DNA from: Rhodobiaceae bacterium
Lineage (GTDB): Bacteria > Pseudomonadota > Alphaproteobacteria > Rhizobiales > NORP267
Assembly: GCA_020441905.1 (NCBI GenBank)
Contig: JAGRLG010000043.1
Coordinates: forward strand, 1 to 64,000
Length of the DNA: 64,000 nt
Reading direction: 5' to 3'
Shown here: piece by piece, positions 8,943 through 16,425 of the stretch
Position numbering within the stretch: the first letter of the stretch is position 1
Layout of the letters: each line of letters opens with the position of its first letter
Made by a program: the position numbers and the translations under genes
Notes under the pieces: generated by a model
Told to the model about the DNA's origin: nothing
The model's input: the letters and a program-made list of their open reading frames with translations, nothing else
Database searches by the model: none

Positions 8943-8969
8943 GCCGGCCGCCGGGCTTTTCCGGCTGCG

Positions 8970-9899
8970 CTAGTGGCCCGGCGGCAGCGCGATCCGGGTC
9001 ACGCTGGGCAGGTGGTCGGAGCCGATGCCGGGGCCGCTATAGGCGTCGAGCACCGAAATTCCGGGGCTGACCAGCACCTGGTCGATCAGCAATTGGGCGA
9101 ACAGGGGCTTGATGTTTGGCCAGGTGGCGCCGAGCGTGCGATGGCGCTCCAGCCCGCTAGCGGCCTGCATGCGATAGAGGCGCCATGACCACGGCGTGGC
9201 GTTGAAGTCCCCCGCCACCACCAGCGGGCCGCTCATGCGCTTCAGCAGGCCGGTCAGCGCGTCCATGTCCTGGCGGTTCCGCGGACCGTCGAAGGGGCGG
9301 GCGAGATGGACGCCGACAAAGGTGAAGGACTGCCCGCCCGCTGCCATGCCGGCGGCAATATAAGGCGGGCCGTTCTCCGTGCGCGCCGCCGCGCGAGGCT
9401 CCTTCAGCTCAAGCTTGGACAGCAAAACCATGCGGCAGTGATGATTGTCGATGCAGCCTATGCGGTGGGGATAACGCTCGCCCAGGGATGTCAGCATTGG
9501 CTCGGCGACCGGGTCAGCCTCCAGCATGATCACCAGGTCCGGATCTTCGCGGGCCAGGAAATCGGCGATGTCGGCATCGCGCCCGCCATGGCCTTGTATA
9601 TTGGCCAGAACGATCTTGAGACTTGCCCCGCCGGTTTCTTCGCCGCTGGCCGCATTCAGGAAGGCCGGTGCCGCCAATGCCCCGTTGAGCACGATCAGCG
9701 CGGCGGCCAACCAGGTCAATATCCGCGCCCGCGCCCAGGCAATCAGCACCAGCAGGCCAATGCTGGCCTCCAGCATATGCAGGCGGAAATGATTGATGAG
9801 ATCGAAGGATGGGGCGTAAGGCGCCAGCATGCCGGCCAGGGTGAACAGGTAGAGACCGCCCATGGCCGGCGCCAGAAACCAGATCAGAACGCCGCGCAT
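8970..9899 (-). CDS. Membrane-anchored endonuclease/exonuclease/phosphatase-fold protein
   Basis: A 309-aa protein with two or three N-terminal hydrophobic segments (about residues 1-26, 42-60 and 61-78) followed by an EEP domain. Visible EEP signatures are LANIQGHG, the acidic LEADP, GDFNATPWS with the metal-binding Asp/Asn, and C-terminal GSDHLPS. The family includes metal-dependent nucleases and phosphodiesterases; in this membrane form the catalytic domain probably faces the periplasm and the substrate is unknown. It starts 13 nt after the parE stop on the same strand, so it is probably co-transcribed with parE. Confidence 0.85.
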   Translation of the reverse strand: MRGVLIWFLAPAMGGLYLFTLAGMLAPYAPSFDLINHFRLHMLEASIGLLVLIAWARARILTWLAAALIVLNGALAAPAFLNAASGEETGGASLKIVLANIQGHGGRDADIADFLAREDPDLVIMLEADPVAEPMLTSLGERYPHRIGCIDNHHCRMVLLSKLELKEPRAAARTENGPPYIAAGMAAGGQSFTFVGVHLARPFDGPRNRQDMDALTGLLKRMSGPLVVAGDFNATPWSWRLYRMQAASGLERHRTLGATWPNIKPLFAQLLIDQVLVSPGISVLDAYSGPGIGSDHLPSVTRIALPPGH

Positions 9900-9912
9900 C
9901 GGTCCGCCATCG

Positions 9913-11928
9913 CTACACGTCTATGCCCGACGTATCGGCGAATTCGGCGCGTTCCTGGATGAACTCGAAGCGCGCTTCCGCCTTGTTGCCCATAAGACGG
10001 TCCACCGCTCCTGCGGTGGCGTCTTCCTCGTCCTGGCGCAACACCACCCGCAGCAAGGTGCGGTGCTCCGGGGCCATGGTCGTCTCCTTGAGCTGCGCCG
10101 GCATCATTTCGCCCAGGCCCTTGAAGCGCCCGATATCCAGCTTGCCGCGCCCGGAGAATTCCGTCTCGATCAGCAGGTCCTTGTGGGCGTCGTCGCGGGC
10201 ATAGAGCGTCTTGCCGCCCTGGCTGATGCGGTAGAGCGGGGGCACCGCGAGATAGAGGTGCCCGGTGCGGATCAGCTGAGGCATCTCGCGGAAAAAATAG
10301 GTGATGAGCAGCGAGGCGATGTGGGCGCCGTCGACATCGGCGTCGGTCATAATGATGACCTTGTCGTAGCGCAGGTCGCCCTCCCGGTAATGCTTGCCGC
10401 TGCCGCAGCCCAGCGCCTGCATCAGGTCGGCCAGCTGCTGGTTTGCCTTCAGCTTGTCGCCGCCGGCGCTGGCGACATTGAGGATCTTGCCGCGCAACGG
10501 CAACACCGCCTGGGTGGCGCGGTTGCGCGCCTGCTTGGCCGAGCCGCCCGCCGAGTCGCCCTCGACGATGAATATTTCGGTGCCCTCGGCTGCCTGGCGG
10601 GTGCAATCGGCGAGCTTGCCCGGCAGGCGCAGCTTGCGTGTCGCCGCCTTGCGGCTGACTTCCTTTTCCTGGCGCCGCTTGAGCCTCTCCTCGGCGCGGT
10701 CGACGATCCAGTCGATCAGCTTGCCAGCCTGGGCCGGATTCTGCGCCAGCCAGTGATCGAAGGGGTCGCGTATCGCCTGCTCGACGATGCGCGAGGCTTC
10801 CACCGTGGCCAGGCGGTCCTTGGTCTGGCCCTGGAATTCCGGCTCGCGGATAAAGACCGAAAGCATCGCCCCGGCGGTTCCCATCAGGTCCTCGGCGGTG
10901 ACCTGGGCCATTTTCTTGTTGCCGGCCAATTCGCCATAGGCGCGCAAACCCTTCAGCAGCGCTGCCCGCATTCCGGCCTCATGCGTGCCGCCCTCCGGCG
11001 TCGGCACGGTGTTGCAATAGGATGAGACAAAGCCGTCGTCATTGAACCAGGCAACGGCCCATTCCACCGAGCCGTGGCCGCCCGGCTTTTTTGCCGAGCC
11101 GGCGAACATGTCGTTCGTCACCAGCGTCTTGCCGGAAAGTTCGCTGCCCAGAAAATCGCGCAGGCCGCCGGGAAAATGCAGCACTTCGCTGGCCGGAACA
11201 TTGTCGTTCTCGCCGATCAGTTCGCTGGCGCAGGTCCAGCGGATCTCGACGCCGCCAAACAGATAAGCCTTGGAGCGCGCCATCCGGAACAGCTGTTTGG
11301 GGCGAAAGCGCCCGGCGCCGAAGATCTCCGGGTCGGGGTGAAAGCGCACCTTGGTGCCGCGCCGGTTGTGCACCGGCCCCAGATGTTCCAGAGGGCCTCG
11401 GGGCTGCCCGCGGCCAAATGCCTGGCGATAGAGCTGCTGGCCACGCGCCACCTCGATTTCAAGATCCTCCGACAGCGCGTTGACCACCGAAACGCCGACG
11501 CCGTGCAACCCTCCGGAGGTTTCATAGACCTTGGAATTGAATTTGCCGCCGGCATGCAGCGTGGTCATGATGACCTCGAGCGCCGACTTGTCCTTGAATT
11601 TCGGATGCGGATCGACCGGAATGCCGCGCCCGTTATCGGTTACCGTCAGATAGCCGTCGGCGCCCAGCTCCACCGCGATCCACGAGGCGTGCCCGGCCAC
11701 CGCCTCGTCCATCGCGTTGTCGATCACCTCGGCGAACAGGTGGTGCAGCGCCTTTTCGTCCGTGCCGCCGATATACATGCCCGGCCGCCGGCGCACCGGC
11801 TCCAGGCCCTCGAGAACCTCGATATCCCGCGCCGTGTAGGAATCGCCCGCCACCGGCGCTGGCGCCTCGGCGCCGCCGTTCCTGGCGGGAGGATCAAGTG
11901 AATCGAAGAGGCTTTCGGTCTTTGCCAT
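9913..11928 (-). CDS. parE: DNA topoisomerase IV subunit B (ParE)
   Basis: ATPase subunit (671 aa) of topoisomerase IV, which unlinks replicated chromosomes with ParC (encoded at 43957-46203). GHKL ATPase features are present: EVIDNAMDEAVAGHA, TVTDNGRGIPVD and GGLHGVGVSVVNAL. The TOPRIM domain has EGDSAGGSAKQARNR and later TDADVDGAHI. QTKDRL and the absence of a GyrB-type insertion favour ParE over GyrB. The 25-residue N-terminal extension before YTARDIEVLEGLEPVRRRPG is typical of rhizobial ParE. ATG 11928 faces the divergent thioredoxin-fold gene across about 210 bp. Confidence 0.95.
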   Translation of the reverse strand: MAKTESLFDSLDPPARNGGAEAPAPVAGDSYTARDIEVLEGLEPVRRRPGMYIGGTDEKALHHLFAEVIDNAMDEAVAGHASWIAVELGADGYLTVTDNGRGIPVDPHPKFKDKSALEVIMTTLHAGGKFNSKVYETSGGLHGVGVSVVNALSEDLEIEVARGQQLYRQAFGRGQPRGPLEHLGPVHNRRGTKVRFHPDPEIFGAGRFRPKQLFRMARSKAYLFGGVEIRWTCASELIGENDNVPASEVLHFPGGLRDFLGSELSGKTLVTNDMFAGSAKKPGGHGSVEWAVAWFNDDGFVSSYCNTVPTPEGGTHEAGMRAALLKGLRAYGELAGNKKMAQVTAEDLMGTAGAMLSVFIREPEFQGQTKDRLATVEASRIVEQAIRDPFDHWLAQNPAQAGKLIDWIVDRAEERLKRRQEKEVSRKAATRKLRLPGKLADCTRQAAEGTEIFIVEGDSAGGSAKQARNRATQAVLPLRGKILNVASAGGDKLKANQQLADLMQALGCGSGKHYREGDLRYDKVIIMTDADVDGAHIASLLITYFFREMPQLIRTGHLYLAVPPLYRISQGGKTLYARDDAHKDLLIETEFSGRGKLDIGRFKGLGEMMPAQLKETTMAPEHRTLLRVVLRQDEEDATAGAVDRLMGNKAEARFEFIQERAEFADTSGIDV

Positions 11929-12142
11929 TCGGTTTTCGTGTCATGGGGTGGTCCCGGCGCGGCCATCGGGACCTTGGCGCCAGGCGAATCATCTGCCGAT
12001 CATCGCATTTCATGGCGCCTGAGACGAGGCGCGGGCGGCAAAAATGCTGCGCCGGAGTGCCGGGTGACTGTGGCGAAATCATGCCGGGCGCACTAACTTC
12101 AAGGCAACAACCGCGAAAGACACCGACGCTTGGAGGCGCAAA

Positions 12143-12694
12143 ATGGCTGTGGAGACACCCGAAGTCGAGCTGGGCTGGGAGGCAGCGGATTTTTCCCTGC
12201 CGGGCATCGATGGCAAGACCGGCTCGCTGAGAAGTCTTGCCGGGGAGAAAGGAACCGTGGTCGCCTTTATTTGCAACCACTGCCCCTATGTGAAGGCGAT
12301 CACCGAACGGCTGGTCGAGGACGTCGAGGAACTGGAGGAACTGGGCGTTTCCTTCATTGCCATCAATTCCAACGACGCCGGCGCCTACCCGGAAGACTCG
12401 TTTGAGAACATGCGGCGCTTTGCGGCCGAGCGCGGCTTCAATTTCCCCTATCTGCATGACGAGAGCCAGCAGGTGGCGCGGGCCTACGGCGCCGTATGCA
12501 CGCCGGACTTCTTCGGCTTCGACAAGGACCTGAAGCTGAAATACCGCGGCCGGCTGGACATCGGCCGCGCCGACCCGCTGCCCGAGGGCGCGCCTCGCGA
12601 CCTCGTCAATGCCATGGGCCGCATCGCCGAGCGCGGCGAAGGGCCGGCGCAGCAATTCGCCTCCATGGGCTGCTCCATCAAGTGGAAGGACTGA
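12143..12694 (+). CDS. Thioredoxin-fold AhpC/TSA-family protein
   Basis: A 183-aa cytoplasmic protein of the AhpC/TSA redoxin group. The active-site dithiol is C44-N-H-C47 in FICNHCPYVKAI, followed by the conserved SNDA and the cis-Pro loop CTPDFFGFD. The CNHCPYV subgroup is widespread and probably acts as a thiol peroxidase or disulfide oxidoreductase, but its substrate is not established. There is no signal peptide. The last codons and the stop are partly duplicated just downstream. Confidence 0.85.
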   Translation: MAVETPEVELGWEAADFSLPGIDGKTGSLRSLAGEKGTVVAFICNHCPYVKAITERLVEDVEELEELGVSFIAINSNDAGAYPEDSFENMRRFAAERGFNFPYLHDESQQVARAYGAVCTPDFFGFDKDLKLKYRGRLDIGRADPLPEGAPRDLVNAMGRIAERGEGPAQQFASMGCSIKWKD

Positions 12695-12712
12695 CCAGAT
12701 GGAAGGACTGAC
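12683..12712. repeat. Direct repeat across the stop codon of the redoxin gene
   Basis: TGGAAGGACTGAC occurs at 12683-12695 and again at 12700-12712, a 17-bp period. The first copy contains the last codons and the TGA of the redoxin gene. It looks like a recent slippage duplication. Confidence 0.7.
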
Positions 12713-12745
12713 TTGGCGCGCGGCGCGCCTCGGCCGCGCCTGGCC

Positions 12746-14449
12746 CTAGTTGGGTTTCGGCTGCGCCCAGGTTGCCCGCGCGCCTTGCCACCAGGCGCGC
12801 CAGGCCGGCGCGTCATAGCCGAAATGCTGGCCGGTCAATACGGTCAGCGATGCCACGGCGTCGCCGCGGATCCAGTTCGGGTCGCCGGCACGGTCGAGCA
12901 GCGCCATCAGCGCCTCAATGGTCGCCACGTCTTTTTGCTCGAAGCGCGCGGCGGCCCATATCGCCAGCACCAGCGTTTCGAAGTATTTTTCGGTATCGCG
13001 CGGCTTGGCGCTCCAGGGCAGCGCCAGCCACTCCACCGGCACTTGGCCATAGCCGTTGACCGCCGCCATATAGACCAGCAGCCAGCGCGCCAATTGCTCG
13101 TTGGAATAGACATGATTGGTGAAGGTCGTCATTTCGCCGCCAGGCAGCGCCCTGCGCGCCCGCTTGGCAAGAAAGAACCCGACCGTGTATTCGCGGGTCA
13201 TGGCGACGGGAAGCGCGATGTTGAACAGGCCGGAGCGGAAGGTCATATAGTCCGACTTCATGCTCAATGTCGGCTCCAGCGTGCGCAGGCTGGCCTCGAG
13301 CGCCTGTTCGGAGATCGGCGTATGTTCCGGTTTGGGCAAAGGGGCCGCCGGGTCGCCCGGCCTGGGCACGGTGGCGGCCTTCGGTCCCCACAACACGCCC
13401 CGCCCGCCGGCGATGCGGGTTCCGACATAGATATCCTCGCCCACGGAAAGCAGATCGACGGGTGTCTCGCCCAAGAAACCCTGCAAACGTTTCCACTCGC
13501 GCCCGTCGCCGCTGGACCATAGCGCGCCGCCCTGGCTGTCGGTAGTAAGGCCGATCAGGCCGTGCGGGGTAGCCGCGATGGACTGCAACCGGCCCTCGCC
13601 GGGCAGCGAAAGGCGCTTGGCGTGCTTGCCGTCATGAAACCAGAGGACCGGCGTCTCCCCCCTGTCGTCGAGGGCGGCAAGCCCGCCGTTGAAAGCCGCC
13701 AGGTCCGATGCTCCGGTGCCGTCCGGCCAGCCGGGCAGGGGGCGGGCGCCCTCGGGCGTCCATTCATATATCCCGGCGTCCGCCGCCCCGCTGCCATTGA
13801 CGGCGAAGACGCAGCGCTCGCCCACCATCGCCAGGGCCGAAATCCGCCCCTCGCCGGCCTTGGCGCCGGGAATGCGATAGATTTCGCGCCAGTCTTTGAA
13901 GCCGTTGCGCGAGGCCTGGAGCGCCACTTCCCAGCCCGAGCCGGCGGCCAGAAGGCTGCCGCCGCAGCTCTGCATGGCGCTGGTTTTTAGAGAAATGGCG
14001 TCGCTCATGATGTGCCATTGCCAATTGGTGCCGTCGGTGACGGCGAATTCTCCAAGAGCGGCGTTCGAGCGCGGGTCGGCAAAGGGCCAGTAGAGGCGTC
14101 CCATGTGGATCGCCGGCCGGCCGACCCCCTGGGTAAACAGGCCGCGTTCATGGCGGGCGATGCCGGTTGCCGGATCGTAGCGGTAGATATCGGCGGCATT
14201 GAGCGGCATCAGCGGGTCGCCATTGGCGAACCAGATGGCGCCGTCGAATGCGACAAGGGCGCTGATTGCCGGCCAGGGTCCAGGCGCGGCAAGGCGCACC
14301 AGGCTCCTGGTTTCGCCCTGTTCGGCCGGAGGCTCGCCCTTGGCCGTTTCGGCAAAGGCGCCATTGGCCGTCCCGAAGCCCAGCAGGAGGGCGGCGAGGA
14401 CGATGAACCGAACGGCCAGAAAGGCGATTGACTGCATCGAAATGCTCAT
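12746..14449 (-). CDS. Large exported protein, function unknown
   Basis: A 567-aa protein with a signal peptide (hydrophobic core about residues 10-30; cleavage near AFA-ET). Residues about 55-360 carry repeated short beta motifs (AFDGAIWFANGD, MGRLYWPFA, AFNGGLAALDD, HGLIGLTTD, GEDIYVGTR), consistent with a beta-propeller of Kelch or WD-like type. The C-terminal 170 residues are helical, with TFTNHVYSNEQLARWLLVYM, and end in FGYDAPAWRAWW, a signature seen at the end of some HEAT-like domains. I do not recognise the family. It converges on the redoxin gene. ATG 14449 or ATG 14437 could be the start. Confidence 0.7.
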   Translation of the reverse strand: MSISMQSIAFLAVRFIVLAALLLGFGTANGAFAETAKGEPPAEQGETRSLVRLAAPGPWPAISALVAFDGAIWFANGDPLMPLNAADIYRYDPATGIARHERGLFTQGVGRPAIHMGRLYWPFADPRSNAALGEFAVTDGTNWQWHIMSDAISLKTSAMQSCGGSLLAAGSGWEVALQASRNGFKDWREIYRIPGAKAGEGRISALAMVGERCVFAVNGSGAADAGIYEWTPEGARPLPGWPDGTGASDLAAFNGGLAALDDRGETPVLWFHDGKHAKRLSLPGEGRLQSIAATPHGLIGLTTDSQGGALWSSGDGREWKRLQGFLGETPVDLLSVGEDIYVGTRIAGGRGVLWGPKAATVPRPGDPAAPLPKPEHTPISEQALEASLRTLEPTLSMKSDYMTFRSGLFNIALPVAMTREYTVGFFLAKRARRALPGGEMTTFTNHVYSNEQLARWLLVYMAAVNGYGQVPVEWLALPWSAKPRDTEKYFETLVLAIWAAARFEQKDVATIEALMALLDRAGDPNWIRGDAVASLTVLTGQHFGYDAPAWRAWWQGARATWAQPKPN

Positions 14450-14560
14450 CCGGGTTGTACGAAGCGCCTGCGCCGACTCGCGCTGGCTATGGACTTTTGC
14501 CGGCCGGGGCAGAAGAATGCCGCCGTTTGTGCCTAAAATATGTCTGCCCAGGAGTTTAAT

Positions 14561-15310
14561 ATGGTTGAATCGCGCCGTCCGACAATATCAGCCAAATCCA
14601 GGGCAAAGAGCGAAAAACCGATCGAACTCTATTATTGGCCGACCCCCAATGGCTGGAAGATCGCCATCATGCTTGAGGAATGCAAGCTTCCCTATGTGGT
14701 CAGATATGTCGATCTTACGCGCGGCGACCAGTTCAAACCCTCCTTCCTGAAAACATCGCCCAACAATCGCATGCCGGCAATCGTCGACCCCGACGGTCCT
14801 GGCGCGCGGCCGATTTCGATCTTCGAGTCCGGCGCGATATTGCAATATCTTGGCAACAAGACAGGCAAATTCTATCCCAAAAGGATGCGTGAGCGCGTCG
14901 AGGTCGACCAATGGCTGTTCTGGCAGATGGCGAATCTCGGCCCCGTATGCGGCCAGGCCCATCATTTCCGCCACTACGCGCGCGAAAAGATCGACTATGC
15001 CATCGCTCGCTTTACCAATGAAACCAACCGCCTTTACGGCGTCATGAACGGCCGCCTCAAGGACCGGGAATTCCTCGCCGGGCGGTACTCGATCGCCGAC
15101 ATGGCATGTATCGGCTGGGTCAAGCCGCATAAGCGCCAGGGCCAGAGCCTGGACGAGTTTCCCCACGTCAAACGCTGGTTCGAAACCATGATGGCGCGCC
15201 CCGCTGTACGGCGCGGCATTGCCTTGGGCAAGGAAAAGCACCGTTCGATCGAAGACATGGTCAAGGATGCCAAGGCCTTTGATTTGCTTTTCACCCAGAC
15301 CGCGCGCTGA
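14561..15310 (+). CDS. Glutathione S-transferase family protein, YghU/YfcG-like
   Basis: A 249-aa GST with an N-terminal thioredoxin-fold domain (IELYYWPTPNGWKIAIMLEE, PNNRMPAIVDPDG, SIFESGAILQYLG) and a C-terminal helical domain with FLAGRYSIADMACIGWV. The TPNGWK active-site loop is typical of the Nu-class/YfcG group, which reduces disulfides using two glutathiones. The frame is open from ATG 14540, but AGGAG (14550-14554) lies 6 nt before ATG 14561 and overlaps the earlier reading, so 14561 is chosen. Confidence 0.9.
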   Translation: MVESRRPTISAKSRAKSEKPIELYYWPTPNGWKIAIMLEECKLPYVVRYVDLTRGDQFKPSFLKTSPNNRMPAIVDPDGPGARPISIFESGAILQYLGNKTGKFYPKRMRERVEVDQWLFWQMANLGPVCGQAHHFRHYAREKIDYAIARFTNETNRLYGVMNGRLKDREFLAGRYSIADMACIGWVKPHKRQGQSLDEFPHVKRWFETMMARPAVRRGIALGKEKHRSIEDMVKDAKAFDLLFTQTAR

Positions 15311-15642
15311 GCGGCCGCTTCAGGTCCGGGCTCTAACCACCCTTGCCGACTCTTCTTTTGCGCTGGTTAGCAAAGCCTTTCGGCGGCGCGGCCAATTGAT
15401 CGTCGGATTTTGCTAAAATTTGGCGGATCGCCCTAATTTCCTTGGCTAAAGCTTTGTAAAATTTACATTTGCTTACGGTCTTGCTCAGCACTTGTTAAGG
15501 CTTCCCCTTAACCCCGGATTTAACGCCGGCGGGCAGACTTCACGTCATCAAACCTGCATTGGCGCGGGTATTTATTGGCGACAGGCCAGCGGGCGGAAAC
15601 CGTTGCCGCGGCTTTAGCAAGACGGGGAAGGAGGGTTGGAAA
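15311..15642. other. Gene-free, AT-rich promoter region
   Basis: About 330 bp with no credible open frame. The middle part (roughly 15400-15520) is distinctly richer in A and T than the surroundings and holds a 19-bp inverted repeat at 15494-15512. It most likely carries the promoter and operator of the Sel1-like gene that starts at 15643. Confidence 0.5.
15494..15512. promoter_or_regulatory. 19-bp inverted repeat upstream of Sel1-like gene
   Basis: GTTAAGG-cttcc-CCTTAAC is a perfect 7-bp inverted repeat with a 5-bp spacer, about 130 bp before the next start codon. It contains two TTAA blocks 9 bp apart, which is not the 7-bp spacing of a CtrA box. An operator for an unknown regulator is the simplest reading. 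Confidence 0.45.
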
Positions 15643-15915
15643 ATGGCCCGATTTGATCCGATGGCATATGAGCAGGCGGCGCTGGGGCGCAACCCTGCGG
15701 CATCCGGCGAGGCGTTTCTGCGCCTTGGCATGGCCTATTCGGCCGGCGAGGATGGAGAGACCGACCTGGTCAGCGCCCACAAGTGGTTCAACCTGGCGGC
15801 GATGAAGGGGCATGTCCATGCCCTGCGCTATCGCCGCGAGATCGCCCAGGAAATGAGCGAGGCGCAGATCGCGGAGGCCCAGCGCGCCGCGCGCGAATGG
15901 CTGCGCACGCACTAG
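15643..15915 (+). CDS. Small Sel1-like repeat protein
   Basis: A 90-aa protein with one clear Sel1-like repeat (GEAFLRLGMAYSAGE then DLVSAHKWFNLAA) and a helical C-terminus with EIAQEMSEAQIAEAQRAARE. Single-repeat proteins of this kind are conserved in alphaproteobacteria and are thought to be protein-interaction modules; no specific partner is known. ATG 15643 has AAGGAGGG (15628-15635) at 7 nt. No signal peptide is present, so it is probably cytoplasmic. Confidence 0.8.
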   Translation: MARFDPMAYEQAALGRNPAASGEAFLRLGMAYSAGEDGETDLVSAHKWFNLAAMKGHVHALRYRREIAQEMSEAQIAEAQRAAREWLRTH

Positions 15916-16123
15916 CGGCGGGCCCGCAAACCGGATTTGTTGAATTCGGGCCGGGAGTGCGCGTTTGCCGCGCCCCGGACCGCAAATTCTCCCTCTTTCA
16001 GAACCGGCGCAAAGCCGGCGAAAATCGGGAGGCGTCTGGGCGGCGCAACGGGTCGGCACCACGGCCCTTGCGCCGCCCTTCAATATTGGCTATCCCGCTT
16101 CAGCGTTACCCGCCAGACGTTGT

Positions 16124-16216
16124 GGAGACGTGGCCGAGTGGCTGAAGGCGGCGGTTTGCTAAACCGTTAGACGGGGTCAACCCGTCTCGGGGGTTCGAAT
16201 CCCCCCGTCTCCGCCA
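16124..16216 (+). tRNA. tRNA-Ser (anticodon GCT)
   Basis: The acceptor stem GGAGACG (16124-16130) pairs with CGTCTCC (16206-16212), followed by G and an encoded CCA. The anticodon loop reads TTTGCTAAA, giving GCT for AGC/AGU serine codons. A long variable arm (GACGGG...CCCGTC) is present, as in all serine tRNAs, and the T-loop is GTTCGAATC. Length 93 nt. It lies 210 bp upstream of the large exported-protein gene. Confidence 0.97.
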
Positions 16217-16425
16217 TTATTCCGCTCACAGCAGCCTCGCATTCCATCGCGCCTCCGCGCAGATCGCCGACTGAGGGCACGCGCGGCCGCGCTGCTTGCG
16301 CTGAACCCGGGCGTCTCCTGCAACCTATTGCGTGTCTTGCGCAATCCACTCTCATGCTATTATTTTCAATTGCGCAACGTCGGAAAACGGCTTTTGGCAG
16401 CATCAGGAATTGGGGGGGCAATTCC

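Larger units (their letters stand above)
8272..8969. other. 700-bp gene-free region with hairpins and repeats
   Basis: Short open frames on both strands here have no ribosome-binding sites and overlap one another, and none looks like a protein. What can be seen: the palindrome at 8345-8365, GCGGAG...CTCCGC near 8598-8616, a tandem pair of hairpin plus T-run units at 8728-8780, and a strong terminator at 8913-8942. The helicase promoter should lie within its left half. The right half may contain a plus-strand non-coding transcript. Confidence 0.6.

Noticed and set aside
15494-15512. CtrA box upstream of the Sel1-like gene
   Set aside because: The two TTAA blocks are 9 bp apart rather than 7, so only an unspecific inverted repeat is reported.
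16124-16216. tRNA-Ser as an integration site for a mobile element
   Set aside because: No second copy of the tRNA 3' end, integrase or phage gene was found downstream in the window; the location next to an unknown large gene is suggestive only.
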